NCBI GenBank assembly: GCA_029055875.1
Contig: JAIDCJ010000018.1
Coordinates: 1 to 53,211, forward strand
DNA: 53,211 nt
Origin: Clostridia bacterium
GTDB lineage: Bacteria > Bacillota > Clostridia > Christensenellales > Borkfalkiaceae
Direction of reading: 5' to 3'
Part shown: piece by piece, positions 1 to 10,160 of the stretch
Numbering within the stretch: the first letter of the stretch is position 1
How the letters are laid out: each line of letters starts with the position of its first letter
The notes under the pieces: model-generated
Databases searched by the model: none
The model's input: only the letters and a program-made list of their open reading frames with translations
Told to the model about the DNA's origin: nothing
Made by a program: the position numbers and the translations under genes

Positions 1-95
1 GTTACAGAATTACTATACTATTCTATGCGAAAAATGTCAATAGTTTTACTCCAAAAAAGTGTACTTTAATGGACAAATGGACGGAGGATAATAAA

Positions 96-3000
96 ATGAA
101 ACGGTTAATTAAGAATAGGGTATTTATCGGCATAATACTTGCGGTATGCGTAGCCGCACTTATATGCTGTTCTATTTTGTTGCCGTTGACAGGAAAGAAG
201 AAGGACGACTTCACGGCGAATGCCGCAAGCGGCGGTGAGCTTATTACAAGCGACGGTAGTAAGTACGATAGCGATGCTTTGGACGCTTTGGCTAAAGCGG
301 CAGGATATAGCAATATAAACGCAATGATGGACGCGCTGGACGCGGGAATTGTACTTAGATCCAGTAATTTCAATGCCACCGTAACCCTCGGCGGCAGGCA
401 ATGGTATCCAGTATATGCTACGGGTAATAAACTTACCCTATGGCTTGCAAAAACAAATGGGCTAGGCGGCCACACCTTTTCAGACGGTACTTATAGTGAA
501 TACGAAACAAGCCCTGCAAATTCTAACGTCTATAAATACAGTTGGATACGCGCGGCAATAAATGCGGGTCAAACCGATATAGGCTTTTATTACGGTAGTT
601 ATTCGAGTGGCTACGGTTATAGCTGTACTCAATTTTTGAACAATGTAAAATCGCCATCAGCGGAGATGGCTCCTACGGCATTCACTGCTCTTGCGGACTT
701 TGTGGAAAACGGTAAATATTCCTCGTTTATTCTTCCCGGTTTTGAAGGGGATAAGGTATGGCTTCCTACTATAGACGAAATTACGACGGGCAATGCCTGG
801 GGCTGTGCCAGCACTCTTTACGGAGGGTGGACGCGGTCGAGTGCCCCTGGTTATGGTATTTATGTGGGCGCTGGTGGTAGTAGCTACGATTTGCCCAGCC
901 AAGTTTATGGTGTTCGCCCTGCAATATATTTAGATTTATCAAATGCCAGACGAGCGTCTGTGGGGGACGTGGAAGTAACCTACAACGGTTCTTTGCGCGA
1001 TATTAGCGATTCTGAAATCAAAGCTGACGATAAGGCGTGGTATGATAGTTCTTTAATGGATTTAACCTATCCAACGGATAATCCTACCAGCGATATGATT
1101 GATGCGGATACTTACGAGGTTAAAGTTGAGCTAAACGCAACGGCAATTGCGGCAGGGTATTTATTCAGGGGCGATGCAGACCCGAGTAAGGGTGCTGGTG
1201 ACGAGAGCGATACTGTAAGATATTTTAACTTCAAAATTAACCCCAAAAAACTTACCGTACCCAAAATAACGAATTCCCCGCAAACGTACGACCCTGTTAA
1301 CGGCAGTCATTTTACCGTTGATTCAAATTTTGATGCTTCAACTATGACCGGCGTGGGCGTAACAGCAGGTATCAGTTGGAATTCGGCAAGTACGCGTTTT
1401 GACGCAACCGATGCGGGTACTTATAGCGTAAAATTCCAGTTATTAGATAAGAAAAACTACGTATGGGATATTGGGGCGAACGGTACGAACGCAGACCAAA
1501 CCGCAACGGTAAAGGTAGATCCTAAAAAACTCAAGATCCCCACGATAACAGCACCGCAGGAATATTCGGGCAGTGCGTTGCAGTTTGTGCTTGCGGACTT
1601 CAATTCGGGTACCGATATAAAAGTAAATAGCGCAAGTGCCGCGAACGGCAGCACCGTAACGGGTGCGGGCGGCGCAACGATTGTAGATACCACGGACACC
1701 TTTGAAGCTGTTAAAGTGGATAAATATACTGTTTCTTTAAGCCTGCGCGATACAACAAACTATGCATGGACGAACGGTACGAACATCGCCCAAGACGTAG
1801 AGTTTGAAATCACGCAGAAAGAGCTTTTATCAGCTCCGCCGTTAAGCTCGAAACTGAATGACGCAAGCGGCGCGGAGTGGAGCTTTGGTGACGACACCGT
1901 AACAATAACGATTACGGACGACAGAGCGACAGGCGAAAATATCAACCTGCTTTGTTATTACGATATCGCGGGCGGTACCAGTAAAGCGAATACTCTTACG
2001 CTGAATACAGACGGCAACGTAACTACTATCACCATGCCTGCAAATATAGCCGTAGGGAAATATACCTTAACGGTAGAGCTCAACGGCACTACGGGTGATA
2101 ACGCAAATTATAAAATCACGAAAAACAATACGTTAGATTTTGAAATTACTTCGGGCAAGTTGGATCCGAGCACATATGACTGGACTTACACCAAGGACGG
2201 CGCGGCAGGCGGTACGAGCGCAAACGACGGCTCGCTGAAGGTACCGTTTGAACTGAAAGCGGGAAGCACGGTAGACGGCGTAAAATACGAGTTGTCTATT
2301 CAGATCCCCACGGCCGACGCAAGCGCGGTAGTGGTAGATACTTCCAAATACGTAAACGGCTATCAGGTTCGCAGCGGCGATAAGGTAGGCACGTTCAAGA
2401 CAATCGTTGCGCTGAAATCCATAGATACGGACTTCCAGTTTGAAGTAAACGGAAATATGCAGTCCACCTGCGAGGTTGAATTTAACTGGGAAATTGAAAA
2501 GGGCGATTTTGATTTAAGCAACGTAAAGTGGGAGTATACCACGGACAACGGCAAGAGCTGGACGGAGTATGATTCCACAAATCCCCCGCAGTATAACGAC
2601 GGTAACTACGTGACCGTGCGCGTAAAGGCAACGACTCTGCCCAACGGTTTAACGCTTGATTCTATGTACGACGGTGACGGCGAGCGTACCGTCGGCAATT
2701 ATACTGCAACTATAGCGGCTTCCGATTTAGTGTACAATACGGATAACTTCAACGCGCCCGATACGAGCGTTATAAACCTTAGTTGGGAGATAGCGAAGAA
2801 GAACCTGTACAACGGCTTTACGAACAGTAAAGAGCCTTACAGCAATGCAAACTATTCGGGTACGATTATCCTCAAGAAGCTCAAGCTCGACGATTCTAAG
2901 TTCGAGGACTACGTTGAGTATAAGTACTACGATATGAAGAGCGGACTGGAAGTCACGCTTGAGCAAATCAAGGCTGACACCGACCCCACGGACGAAAAGA

Positions 3001-5861
3001 AGTATAAGGTAGAAGCGTATATCAAGGCGGAGTATTCGGCGAACTATGCCGTGCACGACAACGGCAGTACGCCGCAGGACCAGTTCAAGACGGGAAGCAA
3101 AAACGTGCTTGCAACCGCAACGGTGGACGGCAAGGACGGCTCGACGCCTATCACGGCGGAATACGACGGCGGTACGCATTTCGATCCTTCCGTCATCAAG
3201 GTGGTTGGCGACGACGGTATTACCGTCACGGATTATACGGTAATCTATTACAAGGGCAAAACGCCCGTTGCAGGAAACGAGCTTGCCGCAGGCGAGCTTC
3301 CCACGGACGCGGGCGATTACTGCATTGAAATCGTACTCGGGCCTGTGGCGGAAGCGGGATATATCCTCGGCGACGACTGGTTTACCGTAACGGTAGAAGC
3401 AAAGGGGATTGCCTTGCCCGAGCTTTCGGAAATGACGTTCAACGGCAACGAGCTTAACTTCGTAGACTACCTTAGCGGCGAGAGTTGGACGACGTACGGG
3501 CCTTCGGGGCTTGATATTATCAAGGTGGAGGGCAAGCTTTCGGATAGAAACGTGGGTGCAGGAAACTACGTAACCACGCTTACGATTACCGATTCTAACT
3601 ACAAGTGGATATACCCTGCGGCAAAGAGCGCGGGCGTTACGGGCGACGATATTACCGCGACCTATAACTGGAATATCACGCCGCTTGTCGTGGACACCAC
3701 GAATATGTGGAACAAGGGCAAGGCGGGCGCAACCCTGAACCTGCCGAATAATATCCGTGACTTTATCGCAGGCGGCACGCTGGAATTAGGATACCGTTAT
3801 TACGATAGCGAGGGGAACTTCGTTGAAGAACCCGAGTTAAAGGGCGGCAAATCGTTCAAGGTTGAAGCGGTGTTCAGCGGCGACGACGCAGAAAGAAATA
3901 TCGTCTTCAAGACGGGCGATAACGAGTTCGGCTCAGTATCCAAGGGGATAGACTACACCGTACCCAAGAACGGTGCGGCGGTATTCTTCGGGAGTATCGG
4001 AGAGTTCTTTGAAAATTATTGGCAGCCGTTCGTAAGCGGCGTATGTATCGTGCTGAGCGCAATCTTTGCAGGGTTAATCGGTCACTTCGATAGCCAACGC
4101 AGAAAGGCGAACAAAGAAGCCAAGCAATACAAAACCGGTACGAACGAGCCGAAGCAGTATAAGACGGCAGCAGTAGCCGCAACGGGCTTGTTCGGACTTG
4201 CTTACGCAACGTGGACGATTATTGCCTGTGTTTTGATTGGATTAGCGGTAGCGTTGTTCATTGGTATCTTCATTGCGAAAGCAAGACGGAATAAAGCAAG
4301 AGAGGCTTTGGAAGCGGCGAAGATAGAGTACGCGGAGAACAAAGTCGTGCTTGCGGAACAGGCAAAGCAGGACGAGGCGGACCGTTTGAAGAAAGAACAG
4401 GCGGACGAGCGCGAGGAAGAGAAGCGCCGCCGTGACGAAGAACGCGAAGAGGAAAGACGCAGAAGAGAAGAGGAGCGTGACGAAGAGAAGCGCAGAAAGG
4501 AAGAGGAGCGGGAAGAAGAAAAACGCCGCCGCGAAGAACAGCGGGAAGAGGAGCGTCGTCGCAGAGAAGAGGAACGCGAGGACGAACGCCGCCGCAGAGA
4601 GGACGAACGCCGCATTGCCGCCATGAGCAATAACAATATGGGCATGGGTTACGGCGCAATGTCACCCTTTGCAATGCAGTACGCCCAGCCGCCCGTGGTG
4701 CAGCAACAGCCTATGGTAATGCAACCTGCACAACAGCCTGTTCAGGTGGTTCAACCCGCACAGCAGGTCGTAGCAAGCACGGACGAATCGAAGCTGGAAA
4801 AGGCAGTGGAGAAGCTTGCAACGGAGCTTGGGCATCAAAAGCGGGTAGAGGGCTTCCTCGATATGATTTCTAAATCTAGGGAGAAAGACCAAGCGGCACT
4901 TGCCCAGAGCGAGAAAGCGTTAGAAGAGCGGAAGAAGAAATTCGAGGCACGCCGTGAGAATATGTCGGCACCCTTCGAGCCGTCCGTGCAGAGGGTTTAT
5001 ATCCCCGCAATGCCTGCAAACGGAAACACCCGCGAGAAAGAGTTAGAGCTCGAACTTCGCGCAAAGGAAAAAGAATTAGAACTGGAGCGCGAAAAGAACA
5101 AGGGCGAGAAAACGGTTCAAGTGCAACCTACGGTTGCCCAGCAACCCGTAGTTCAGCCCGCACCTCAACCCGCACCTCAACCCGTGGTGCAACCTGTCAT
5201 TCAGCAGGTTCCCGTACAGGTACCGGTGCAAACGCCCGTGTATCCTCAGCCGATGTATATGCCGCAGGGGTATATGCCTTCGCCGTATTGGCAGGCACCG
5301 ATGCCGCAGGGATATGCACAGCCCTCGTACCGCGAGTACGAGTTAGAGCGCGAGTTAGAGCGTATGCGCGTGCGTGACTACGAGAGAATGCGCAACTTAG
5401 AGCACGAGCTCGGTATCGACAGAGACCGCAATTTCTACGTCGGACAGATAAAGTCCAATACTCCCGCACAGCCTTACGCACAGCCCGCCCTGCCTCAACC
5501 GCAGCAGGTGGTTATGCCGCAGAGCTACGTACAGCCGCAAATACCGCAGAGCTATACGCAGGCAACGGTACGCGAGCTTGAACTCGAGCGTGATCTTCGG
5601 GAGAAGGAGCGCGAGAGAACGCGCGAATTGGAACGCGAGCTTGCGCTTGAGAAAGAACGCAACCGCTTTGCACAGGAGAAGCCGACTGTTACGGCACAGC
5701 CGAATACGCAACCGCAGCCCGTGGTTGTGGTGCCGCCTATCGTGCAGACACAGCCGAGCGAGCAGCAGCAACAGGAGATAGCACAACCCGCACCGGCACG
5801 GTTCCTGCGCAGGAACAATCCCTTTGCGGCAAACAGATTTGCCGAAGGGAATGACGATTGA
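96..5861 (+). CDS. Giant envelope protein: N-terminal anchor, DUF6273-like and Ig/MBG-like exterior, membrane helices, charged coiled-coil Gln/Pro tail
   Basis: Start chosen at the ATG at 96 because GGAGG lies at 83-87; an in-frame ATG at 69 precedes this site. The product is 1921 residues. Residues ~8-30 form a hydrophobic anchor or uncleaved signal. Residues ~50-290 resemble DUF6273 (WTRSSAPG motif, then GVRPAIYLDLS), a fold related to C-type lectin/formylglycine-generating enzymes. Residues ~300-1300 are beta-rich repeats of MBG/Ig-like type with recurrent 'KKLTVPKI'-like starts. Hydrophobic segments at ~1312-1330 and ~1357-1394 flank a Lys-rich loop; the longer one may be two helices. Then come an Arg/Glu-rich coiled coil (~1402-1515) and Gln/Pro-rich linkers alternating with three 'RELELER'-type helices. 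There is no LPXTG or SLH motif. A large exterior joined to a cytoplasmic scaffold-like tail is inferred from the positive-inside rule. A possible -10 (TATACT, 14-19) exists but its -35 would lie outside the window. Ligand and function unknown. Confidence 0.85.
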   Translation: MKRLIKNRVFIGIILAVCVAALICCSILLPLTGKKKDDFTANAASGGELITSDGSKYDSDALDALAKAAGYSNINAMMDALDAGIVLRSSNFNATVTLGGRQWYPVYATGNKLTLWLAKTNGLGGHTFSDGTYSEYETSPANSNVYKYSWIRAAINAGQTDIGFYYGSYSSGYGYSCTQFLNNVKSPSAEMAPTAFTALADFVENGKYSSFILPGFEGDKVWLPTIDEITTGNAWGCASTLYGGWTRSSAPGYGIYVGAGGSSYDLPSQVYGVRPAIYLDLSNARRASVGDVEVTYNGSLRDISDSEIKADDKAWYDSSLMDLTYPTDNPTSDMIDADTYEVKVELNATAIAAGYLFRGDADPSKGAGDESDTVRYFNFKINPKKLTVPKITNSPQTYDPVNGSHFTVDSNFDASTMTGVGVTAGISWNSASTRFDATDAGTYSVKFQLLDKKNYVWDIGANGTNADQTATVKVDPKKLKIPTITAPQEYSGSALQFVLADFNSGTDIKVNSASAANGSTVTGAGGATIVDTTDTFEAVKVDKYTVSLSLRDTTNYAWTNGTNIAQDVEFEITQKELLSAPPLSSKLNDASGAEWSFGDDTVTITITDDRATGENINLLCYYDIAGGTSKANTLTLNTDGNVTTITMPANIAVGKYTLTVELNGTTGDNANYKITKNNTLDFEITSGKLDPSTYDWTYTKDGAAGGTSANDGSLKVPFELKAGSTVDGVKYELSIQIPTADASAVVVDTSKYVNGYQVRSGDKVGTFKTIVALKSIDTDFQFEVNGNMQSTCEVEFNWEIEKGDFDLSNVKWEYTTDNGKSWTEYDSTNPPQYNDGNYVTVRVKATTLPNGLTLDSMYDGDGERTVGNYTATIAASDLVYNTDNFNAPDTSVINLSWEIAKKNLYNGFTNSKEPYSNANYSGTIILKKLKLDDSKFEDYVEYKYYDMKSGLEVTLEQIKADTDPTDEKKYKVEAYIKAEYSANYAVHDNGSTPQDQFKTGSKNVLATATVDGKDGSTPITAEYDGGTHFDPSVIKVVGDDGITVTDYTVIYYKGKTPVAGNELAAGELPTDAGDYCIEIVLGPVAEAGYILGDDWFTVTVEAKGIALPELSEMTFNGNELNFVDYLSGESWTTYGPSGLDIIKVEGKLSDRNVGAGNYVTTLTITDSNYKWIYPAAKSAGVTGDDITATYNWNITPLVVDTTNMWNKGKAGATLNLPNNIRDFIAGGTLELGYRYYDSEGNFVEEPELKGGKSFKVEAVFSGDDAERNIVFKTGDNEFGSVSKGIDYTVPKNGAAVFFGSIGEFFENYWQPFVSGVCIVLSAIFAGLIGHFDSQRRKANKEAKQYKTGTNEPKQYKTAAVAATGLFGLAYATWTIIACVLIGLAVALFIGIFIAKARRNKAREALEAAKIEYAENKVVLAEQAKQDEADRLKKEQADEREEEKRRRDEEREEERRRREEERDEEKRRKEEEREEEKRRREEQREEERRRREEEREDERRRREDERRIAAMSNNNMGMGYGAMSPFAMQYAQPPVVQQQPMVMQPAQQPVQVVQPAQQVVASTDESKLEKAVEKLATELGHQKRVEGFLDMISKSREKDQAALAQSEKALEERKKKFEARRENMSAPFEPSVQRVYIPAMPANGNTREKELELELRAKEKELELEREKNKGEKTVQVQPTVAQQPVVQPAPQPAPQPVVQPVIQQVPVQVPVQTPVYPQPMYMPQGYMPSPYWQAPMPQGYAQPSYREYELERELERMRVRDYERMRNLEHELGIDRDRNFYVGQIKSNTPAQPYAQPALPQPQQVVMPQSYVQPQIPQSYTQATVRELELERDLREKERERTRELERELALEKERNRFAQEKPTVTAQPNTQPQPVVVVPPIVQTQPSEQQQQEIAQPAPARFLRRNNPFAANRFAEGNDD

Positions 5862-6096
5862 GTCTTACCGCCAAATGCGCAGCCTAGGATGCGAACGGGG
5901 GAGAGGCTCGGAGTCATGACCGTGCCAAGCCTCAACGGCGGTTGGCTATACAAAAAAGTCTAAAAGGAGGGTTAAAACAACTTTACGTTTCGATAGCTGA
6001 ATAACACCTATTCAGCCCTACGAAATTTTGAGCAAATTGAATACACACTATTAGACTAAAAGGCTCAGACGGTGAGAAATCCCGCCTGGGTTTTTT
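5862..6096 (+). ncRNA. Candidate structured RNA (or structured 3' UTR) ending in a terminator
   Basis: This is most of the 352-base gene-free stretch 5862-6213. No ORF is seen. By eye it folds as a branched element: ACCGCC (5867-5872) pairs with GGCGGT (5937-5942) and encloses CGCA/TGCG (5878-5881/5890-5893) and GAGGCT/AGCCTC (5903-5908/5928-5933), with a G-rich joining strand (AACGGGGGA, 5894-5902). Downstream, GCTGAATA (5996-6003) pairs with TATTCAGC (6009-6016), extended by TTTCG/CGAAA (5988-5992/6021-6025). AGGAGGG at 5965-5971 has no start codon at usable distance. I could not match it to riboswitch, SRP, RNase P, tmRNA or 6S signatures. It could equally be a 3' UTR of the preceding gene, as no separate promoter is evident. 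Confidence 0.4.
6063..6096 (+). terminator. Rho-independent terminator
   Basis: CTCAGACGG (6064-6072) pairs with CCGCCTGGG (6082-6090), with one mismatch and one wobble, and is followed by six T residues. It closes the first transcription unit and the structured region. Confidence 0.7.
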
Positions 6097-6136
6097 GTAA
6101 TGATATATTTCGGCCGGTGCCATTTTGATTTTACAC

Positions 6137-6165
6137 TTGCATTTATTTAGTAAATAAATTATAAT
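6137..6165 (+). promoter_or_regulatory. Sigma-A promoter with palindromic operator in the spacer
   Basis: The -35 TTGCAT (6137-6142) and -10 TATAAT (6160-6165) are 17 bp apart. The spacer is nearly all palindrome: ATTTATTTA (6141-6149), G, TAAATAAAT (6151-6159). A dimeric repressor bound here would block RNA polymerase. Which regulator binds is unknown; MarR or HxlR families would suit, but neither is encoded nearby. Confidence 0.75.
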
Positions 6166-6213
6166 GGGTGTACGAGAAACAGTAATTGAGCGGAGATAAA
6201 GGGAATAAGAACA

Positions 6214-6804
6214 ATGAAAAAAATATTATATGTTATCTTGGAGCAATGGGCAGATGGGGAACTTGCTTATATATCGTCGGCAGTTAATATGCTCGGCGGG
6301 GGCAAATTTGAAAATAAGACCGTATCGCTCACAAAGAACATCGTTACTTCTATCGGCGGGGTTAAATGTTTGCCCGATTATGACTTGCTTACCTTACCGT
6401 CCGATTACGATGCCGTAATACTTATCGGCGGTATGTCGTGGCATAACGAGAACGCTATGCAAGTTAAGCCTCTTATTGACGCTTGCATTAAAAGCGGCAA
6501 GGTGGTAGGTGCGATTTGCGATGCTTGTAGGTTTTTAGGCTCTATCGGGGCATTGAACGGCGTAAAGCATACGGCTAATGATTTGAACGAATTAAAACAA
6601 TATCCGTCTTATACAAATGAACAGGGATTTATACATAGACAAGCGGTGTTAGACAATAATGTGATCACGGCAAACGGAACGGCAGCACTTGAATTTGCAC
6701 AAGAAGTATTACGGGCATTATCGGTAGCAACCGAAGAACAAATAAAAGGTTGGTATGATTTTCATAAGCTCGGCTTTTACAATGCGCCTATGCCGAAAAT
6801 GTGA
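6214..6804 (+). CDS. DJ-1/PfpI family protein (class I glutamine amidotransferase-like)
   Basis: The product is 196 residues, the normal length for a single-domain DJ-1/PfpI protein. The nucleophile-elbow cysteine is C102 in 'GAICDAC', after a 'DAVILIGGMSW' strand; E16 may be the acidic partner. Typical members carry AICHG at the elbow; here His is replaced by Asp (AICDA), so peptidase activity is doubtful. Family roles include redox/glyoxal stress response, deglycase-like or chaperone activities; the substrate cannot be told. It is a single gene with its own operator-bearing promoter (6137-6165) and a downstream terminator, consistent with an inducible stress gene. Confidence 0.85.
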   Translation: MKKILYVILEQWADGELAYISSAVNMLGGGKFENKTVSLTKNIVTSIGGVKCLPDYDLLTLPSDYDAVILIGGMSWHNENAMQVKPLIDACIKSGKVVGAICDACRFLGSIGALNGVKHTANDLNELKQYPSYTNEQGFIHRQAVLDNNVITANGTAALEFAQEVLRALSVATEEQIKGWYDFHKLGFYNAPMPKM

Positions 6805-6856
6805 TTATGTTTGATTTGCAATAAATTTCAATTATCTTACTTAATTATTTGTAGGC

Positions 6857-6890
6857 AAAAGCTCTTGGACAATTTATCCGAGAGCTTTTT
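6857..6890 (+). terminator. Terminator of the DJ-1-like gene
   Basis: AAAAGCTCT (6857-6865) pairs with AGAGCTTTT (6881-6889), the stem running straight into a T run. It lies ~50 bases after the stop codon. Confidence 0.8.
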
Positions 6891-6927
6891 GTCATTGTTT
6901 GAAAGTTTAATCTATTTATTCCCGATA

Positions 6928-6979
6928 CAAAAAGATAATCCGAACCACTCACTTGTAACAAGTAAACAATTCGGATTAT
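6928..6979 (-). terminator. Second, long-loop terminator-like hairpin after groEL
   Basis: ATAATCCGAA (6935-6944) and TTCGGATTAT (6970-6979) form a 10-bp stem whose loop contains a nested hairpin ACTTGT-A-ACAAGT (6951-6963). On the minus strand the stem is followed by CTTTTTG. A 12-bp palindrome TTGGTGCACCAA lies at 6986-6997. It is probably a backup terminator for groESL, but the nested shape leaves other roles open. Confidence 0.45.
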
Positions 6980-6998
6980 ACTCTTTTGGTGCACCAAC

Positions 6999-7036
6999 AA
7001 AAACCACCCCGAGCATTCATATGCTCGGGGTGGTTT
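6999..7036 (-). terminator. Strong bidirectional terminator after groEL
   Basis: There is a perfect 16-bp stem: AAACCACCCCGAGCAT (7001-7016) and ATGCTCGGGGTGGTTT (7021-7036) with a 4-base loop. The minus strand continues into a T run, and the plus strand also has T-rich sequence, so it may work in both directions. Confidence 0.9.
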
Positions 7037-7055
7037 AATCTTTTTGGATAAGGAA

Positions 7056-8988
<1,933 letters not shown>

Positions 8989-9038
8989 ACTAAATCCTCC
9001 GATGAAATGATTGTACAGCTTTTGCTGGATTCCTATAT

Positions 9039-9066
9039 ATTATAACCTGAATGAGAGGTGTGTCAA
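9039..9066 (-). promoter_or_regulatory. groESL promoter
   Basis: On the minus strand, TTGACA (9066-9061) and TATAAT (9044-9039) are separated by 16 bp. The start codon of groES is about 50 bases downstream. No CIRCE palindrome or other obvious heat-shock operator is seen. Confidence 0.8.
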
Positions 9067-9128
9067 ACAAAAAAATGGAAAAATTTTGTAACTTTAGGAA
9101 ATATTTTTAATTGAATTTCATAGGGGAA

Positions 9129-9157
9129 TTGACAGTATTTCTTTCCCATGTTATAAT
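9129..9157 (+). promoter_or_regulatory. Consensus sigma-A promoter of the dCMP deaminase operon
   Basis: TTGACA (9129-9134), 17-bp spacer, TATAAT (9152-9157). The GAAGGTG ribosome binding site and ATG at 9176 follow directly. Confidence 0.85.
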
Positions 9158-9175
9158 TGTAAAGAAGGTGAAATT

Positions 9176-9622
9176 ATGGATAAATGGGATAAAAGATTTA
9201 TGGAACTCACCCGCCAGGTCGGGAGTTGGGCGAGCTGTCACCGTCGTAGAGTCGGCGCAGTGATTATTAAAGAAAAACGCGTGATGACAACGGGCTATAA
9301 CGGCGCACCTGTGGGCATTTCTTCTTGTTTGGAACGGGGGGAATGCCTCAGAGAAAAGCTGAATATTCCGAGCGGTACACGCGCGGAAATGTGCTACGCG
9401 TGTCATGCCGAGCAGAACGCGATTATTCAAGCAGCGCGTTATGGCGTAAACATTAACGGCGCAACGCTCTACTGCACGCATCAGCCTTGCGTGATCTGCG
9501 CAAAAATGATTATCAATGCGGGCATCAAACGCGTTGTGTATGAAGAAGGCTATCCGGACGAGTTTTCCATGAGGCTGTTTAAGGAAGCGGGAACGGAAAT
9601 TGAAAAATATCAGGAGGACTAA
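9176..9622 (+). CDS. Deoxycytidylate (dCMP) deaminase, ComEB-like
   Basis: The product is 148 residues. It is a zinc-dependent cytidine/deoxycytidylate deaminase: 'CHAEQNAI' supplies the zinc His and catalytic Glu, and 'TLYCTHQPCVICAK' supplies the PCxxC zinc cysteines. The extra Cys-rich segment 'SSCLERGECLREK' and the N-terminal 'RFMELTRQVGSWASCHRRRVGAVI' are typical of dCMP deaminases. It makes dUMP for thymidylate synthesis in the cytoplasm. First gene of an operon with a cyclophilin (1-base gap) and purB. Confidence 0.93.
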   Translation: MDKWDKRFMELTRQVGSWASCHRRRVGAVIIKEKRVMTTGYNGAPVGISSCLERGECLREKLNIPSGTRAEMCYACHAEQNAIIQAARYGVNINGATLYCTHQPCVICAKMIINAGIKRVVYEEGYPDEFSMRLFKEAGTEIEKYQED

Positions 9623-9623
9623 T

Positions 9624-10151
9624 ATGAGCGAAACGAGAAACCCCGTCGTAACGTTTGAAATGGCGGACGGTAAAAATTTTAAGGCGGAACTTTATCCGCA
9701 GATTGCGCCCAATACCGTGAATAACTTTTTGCATCTTGTAAACAAGGGCTTTTATAACGGTATTATTTTTCACCGCGTGATTGAGGGCTTTATGATTCAA
9801 GGTGGCGATCCGGACGGCGTAGGAACGGGTGGGCCCGGTTATCACATTAAAGGTGAGTTTCAGTCGAACGGCTTTTCCAATCCATTGAAGCATGAAAGGG
9901 GCGTTCTTTCCATGGCGCGGGCGGGGAATCCCAATTCCGCAGGTTCGCAGTTCTTTGTGATGCACGAGAATGCGTTTTATCTCGACGGACAATACGCCGC
10001 ATTCGGTAGAGTGATTGAAGGCATGGATACGGTAGATGCAATCGCTACCGCAAAGACGGATTTCCGCGATAAGCCTGTAGTCGAGCAAAAGATGAAAAAA
10101 GTTACGGCGGAAACGTTTGGCGTGGAATATCCTGCACCTACTACTGTTTAA
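9624..10151 (+). CDS. Peptidyl-prolyl cis-trans isomerase, cyclophilin type
   Basis: Start set at ATG 9624, just after AGGAGG (9612-9617) inside the end of the upstream gene. The 175-residue product is a single cyclophilin domain: 'YPQIAPNTVNNFLHLVNKGF', 'IIFHRVIEGFMIQGGDP' (catalytic Arg in FHRV, then FMIQGG), 'GVLSMARAGNPNSAGSQFFV' and 'AAFGRVIEGMDTVDAI'. There is no signal peptide, so it is cytoplasmic. It speeds proline isomerisation in protein folding. Its link with purB and dCMP deaminase looks like housekeeping grouping only. Confidence 0.96.
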   Translation: MSETRNPVVTFEMADGKNFKAELYPQIAPNTVNNFLHLVNKGFYNGIIFHRVIEGFMIQGGDPDGVGTGGPGYHIKGEFQSNGFSNPLKHERGVLSMARAGNPNSAGSQFFVMHENAFYLDGQYAAFGRVIEGMDTVDAIATAKTDFRDKPVVEQKMKKVTAETFGVEYPAPTTV

Positions 10152-10160
10152 GGAAGTACT

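Noticed and set aside
780-960. Variable region of a diversity-generating retroelement
   Set aside because: No reverse transcriptase and no template copy in the window; kept only as a low-interest note.
4202-4674. Minus-strand Ser/Arg-rich ORFs opposite the coiled coil
   Set aside because: They are antisense shadows of the Arg/Glu repeat; they have no ribosome binding site or recognisable fold.
5862-6060. Group II intron, ZTP or FMN riboswitch remnants
   Set aside because: Short look-alike strings (GGTGAGAAATCCC, CCGCCTGGG) occur, but the required partner motifs and a downstream target gene in position are missing.
8989-9128. Possible CIRCE/HrcA operator before groES
   Set aside because: The only inverted repeat (CAGC-TTTT-GCTG at 9016-9027) does not match the CIRCE arms or spacing.
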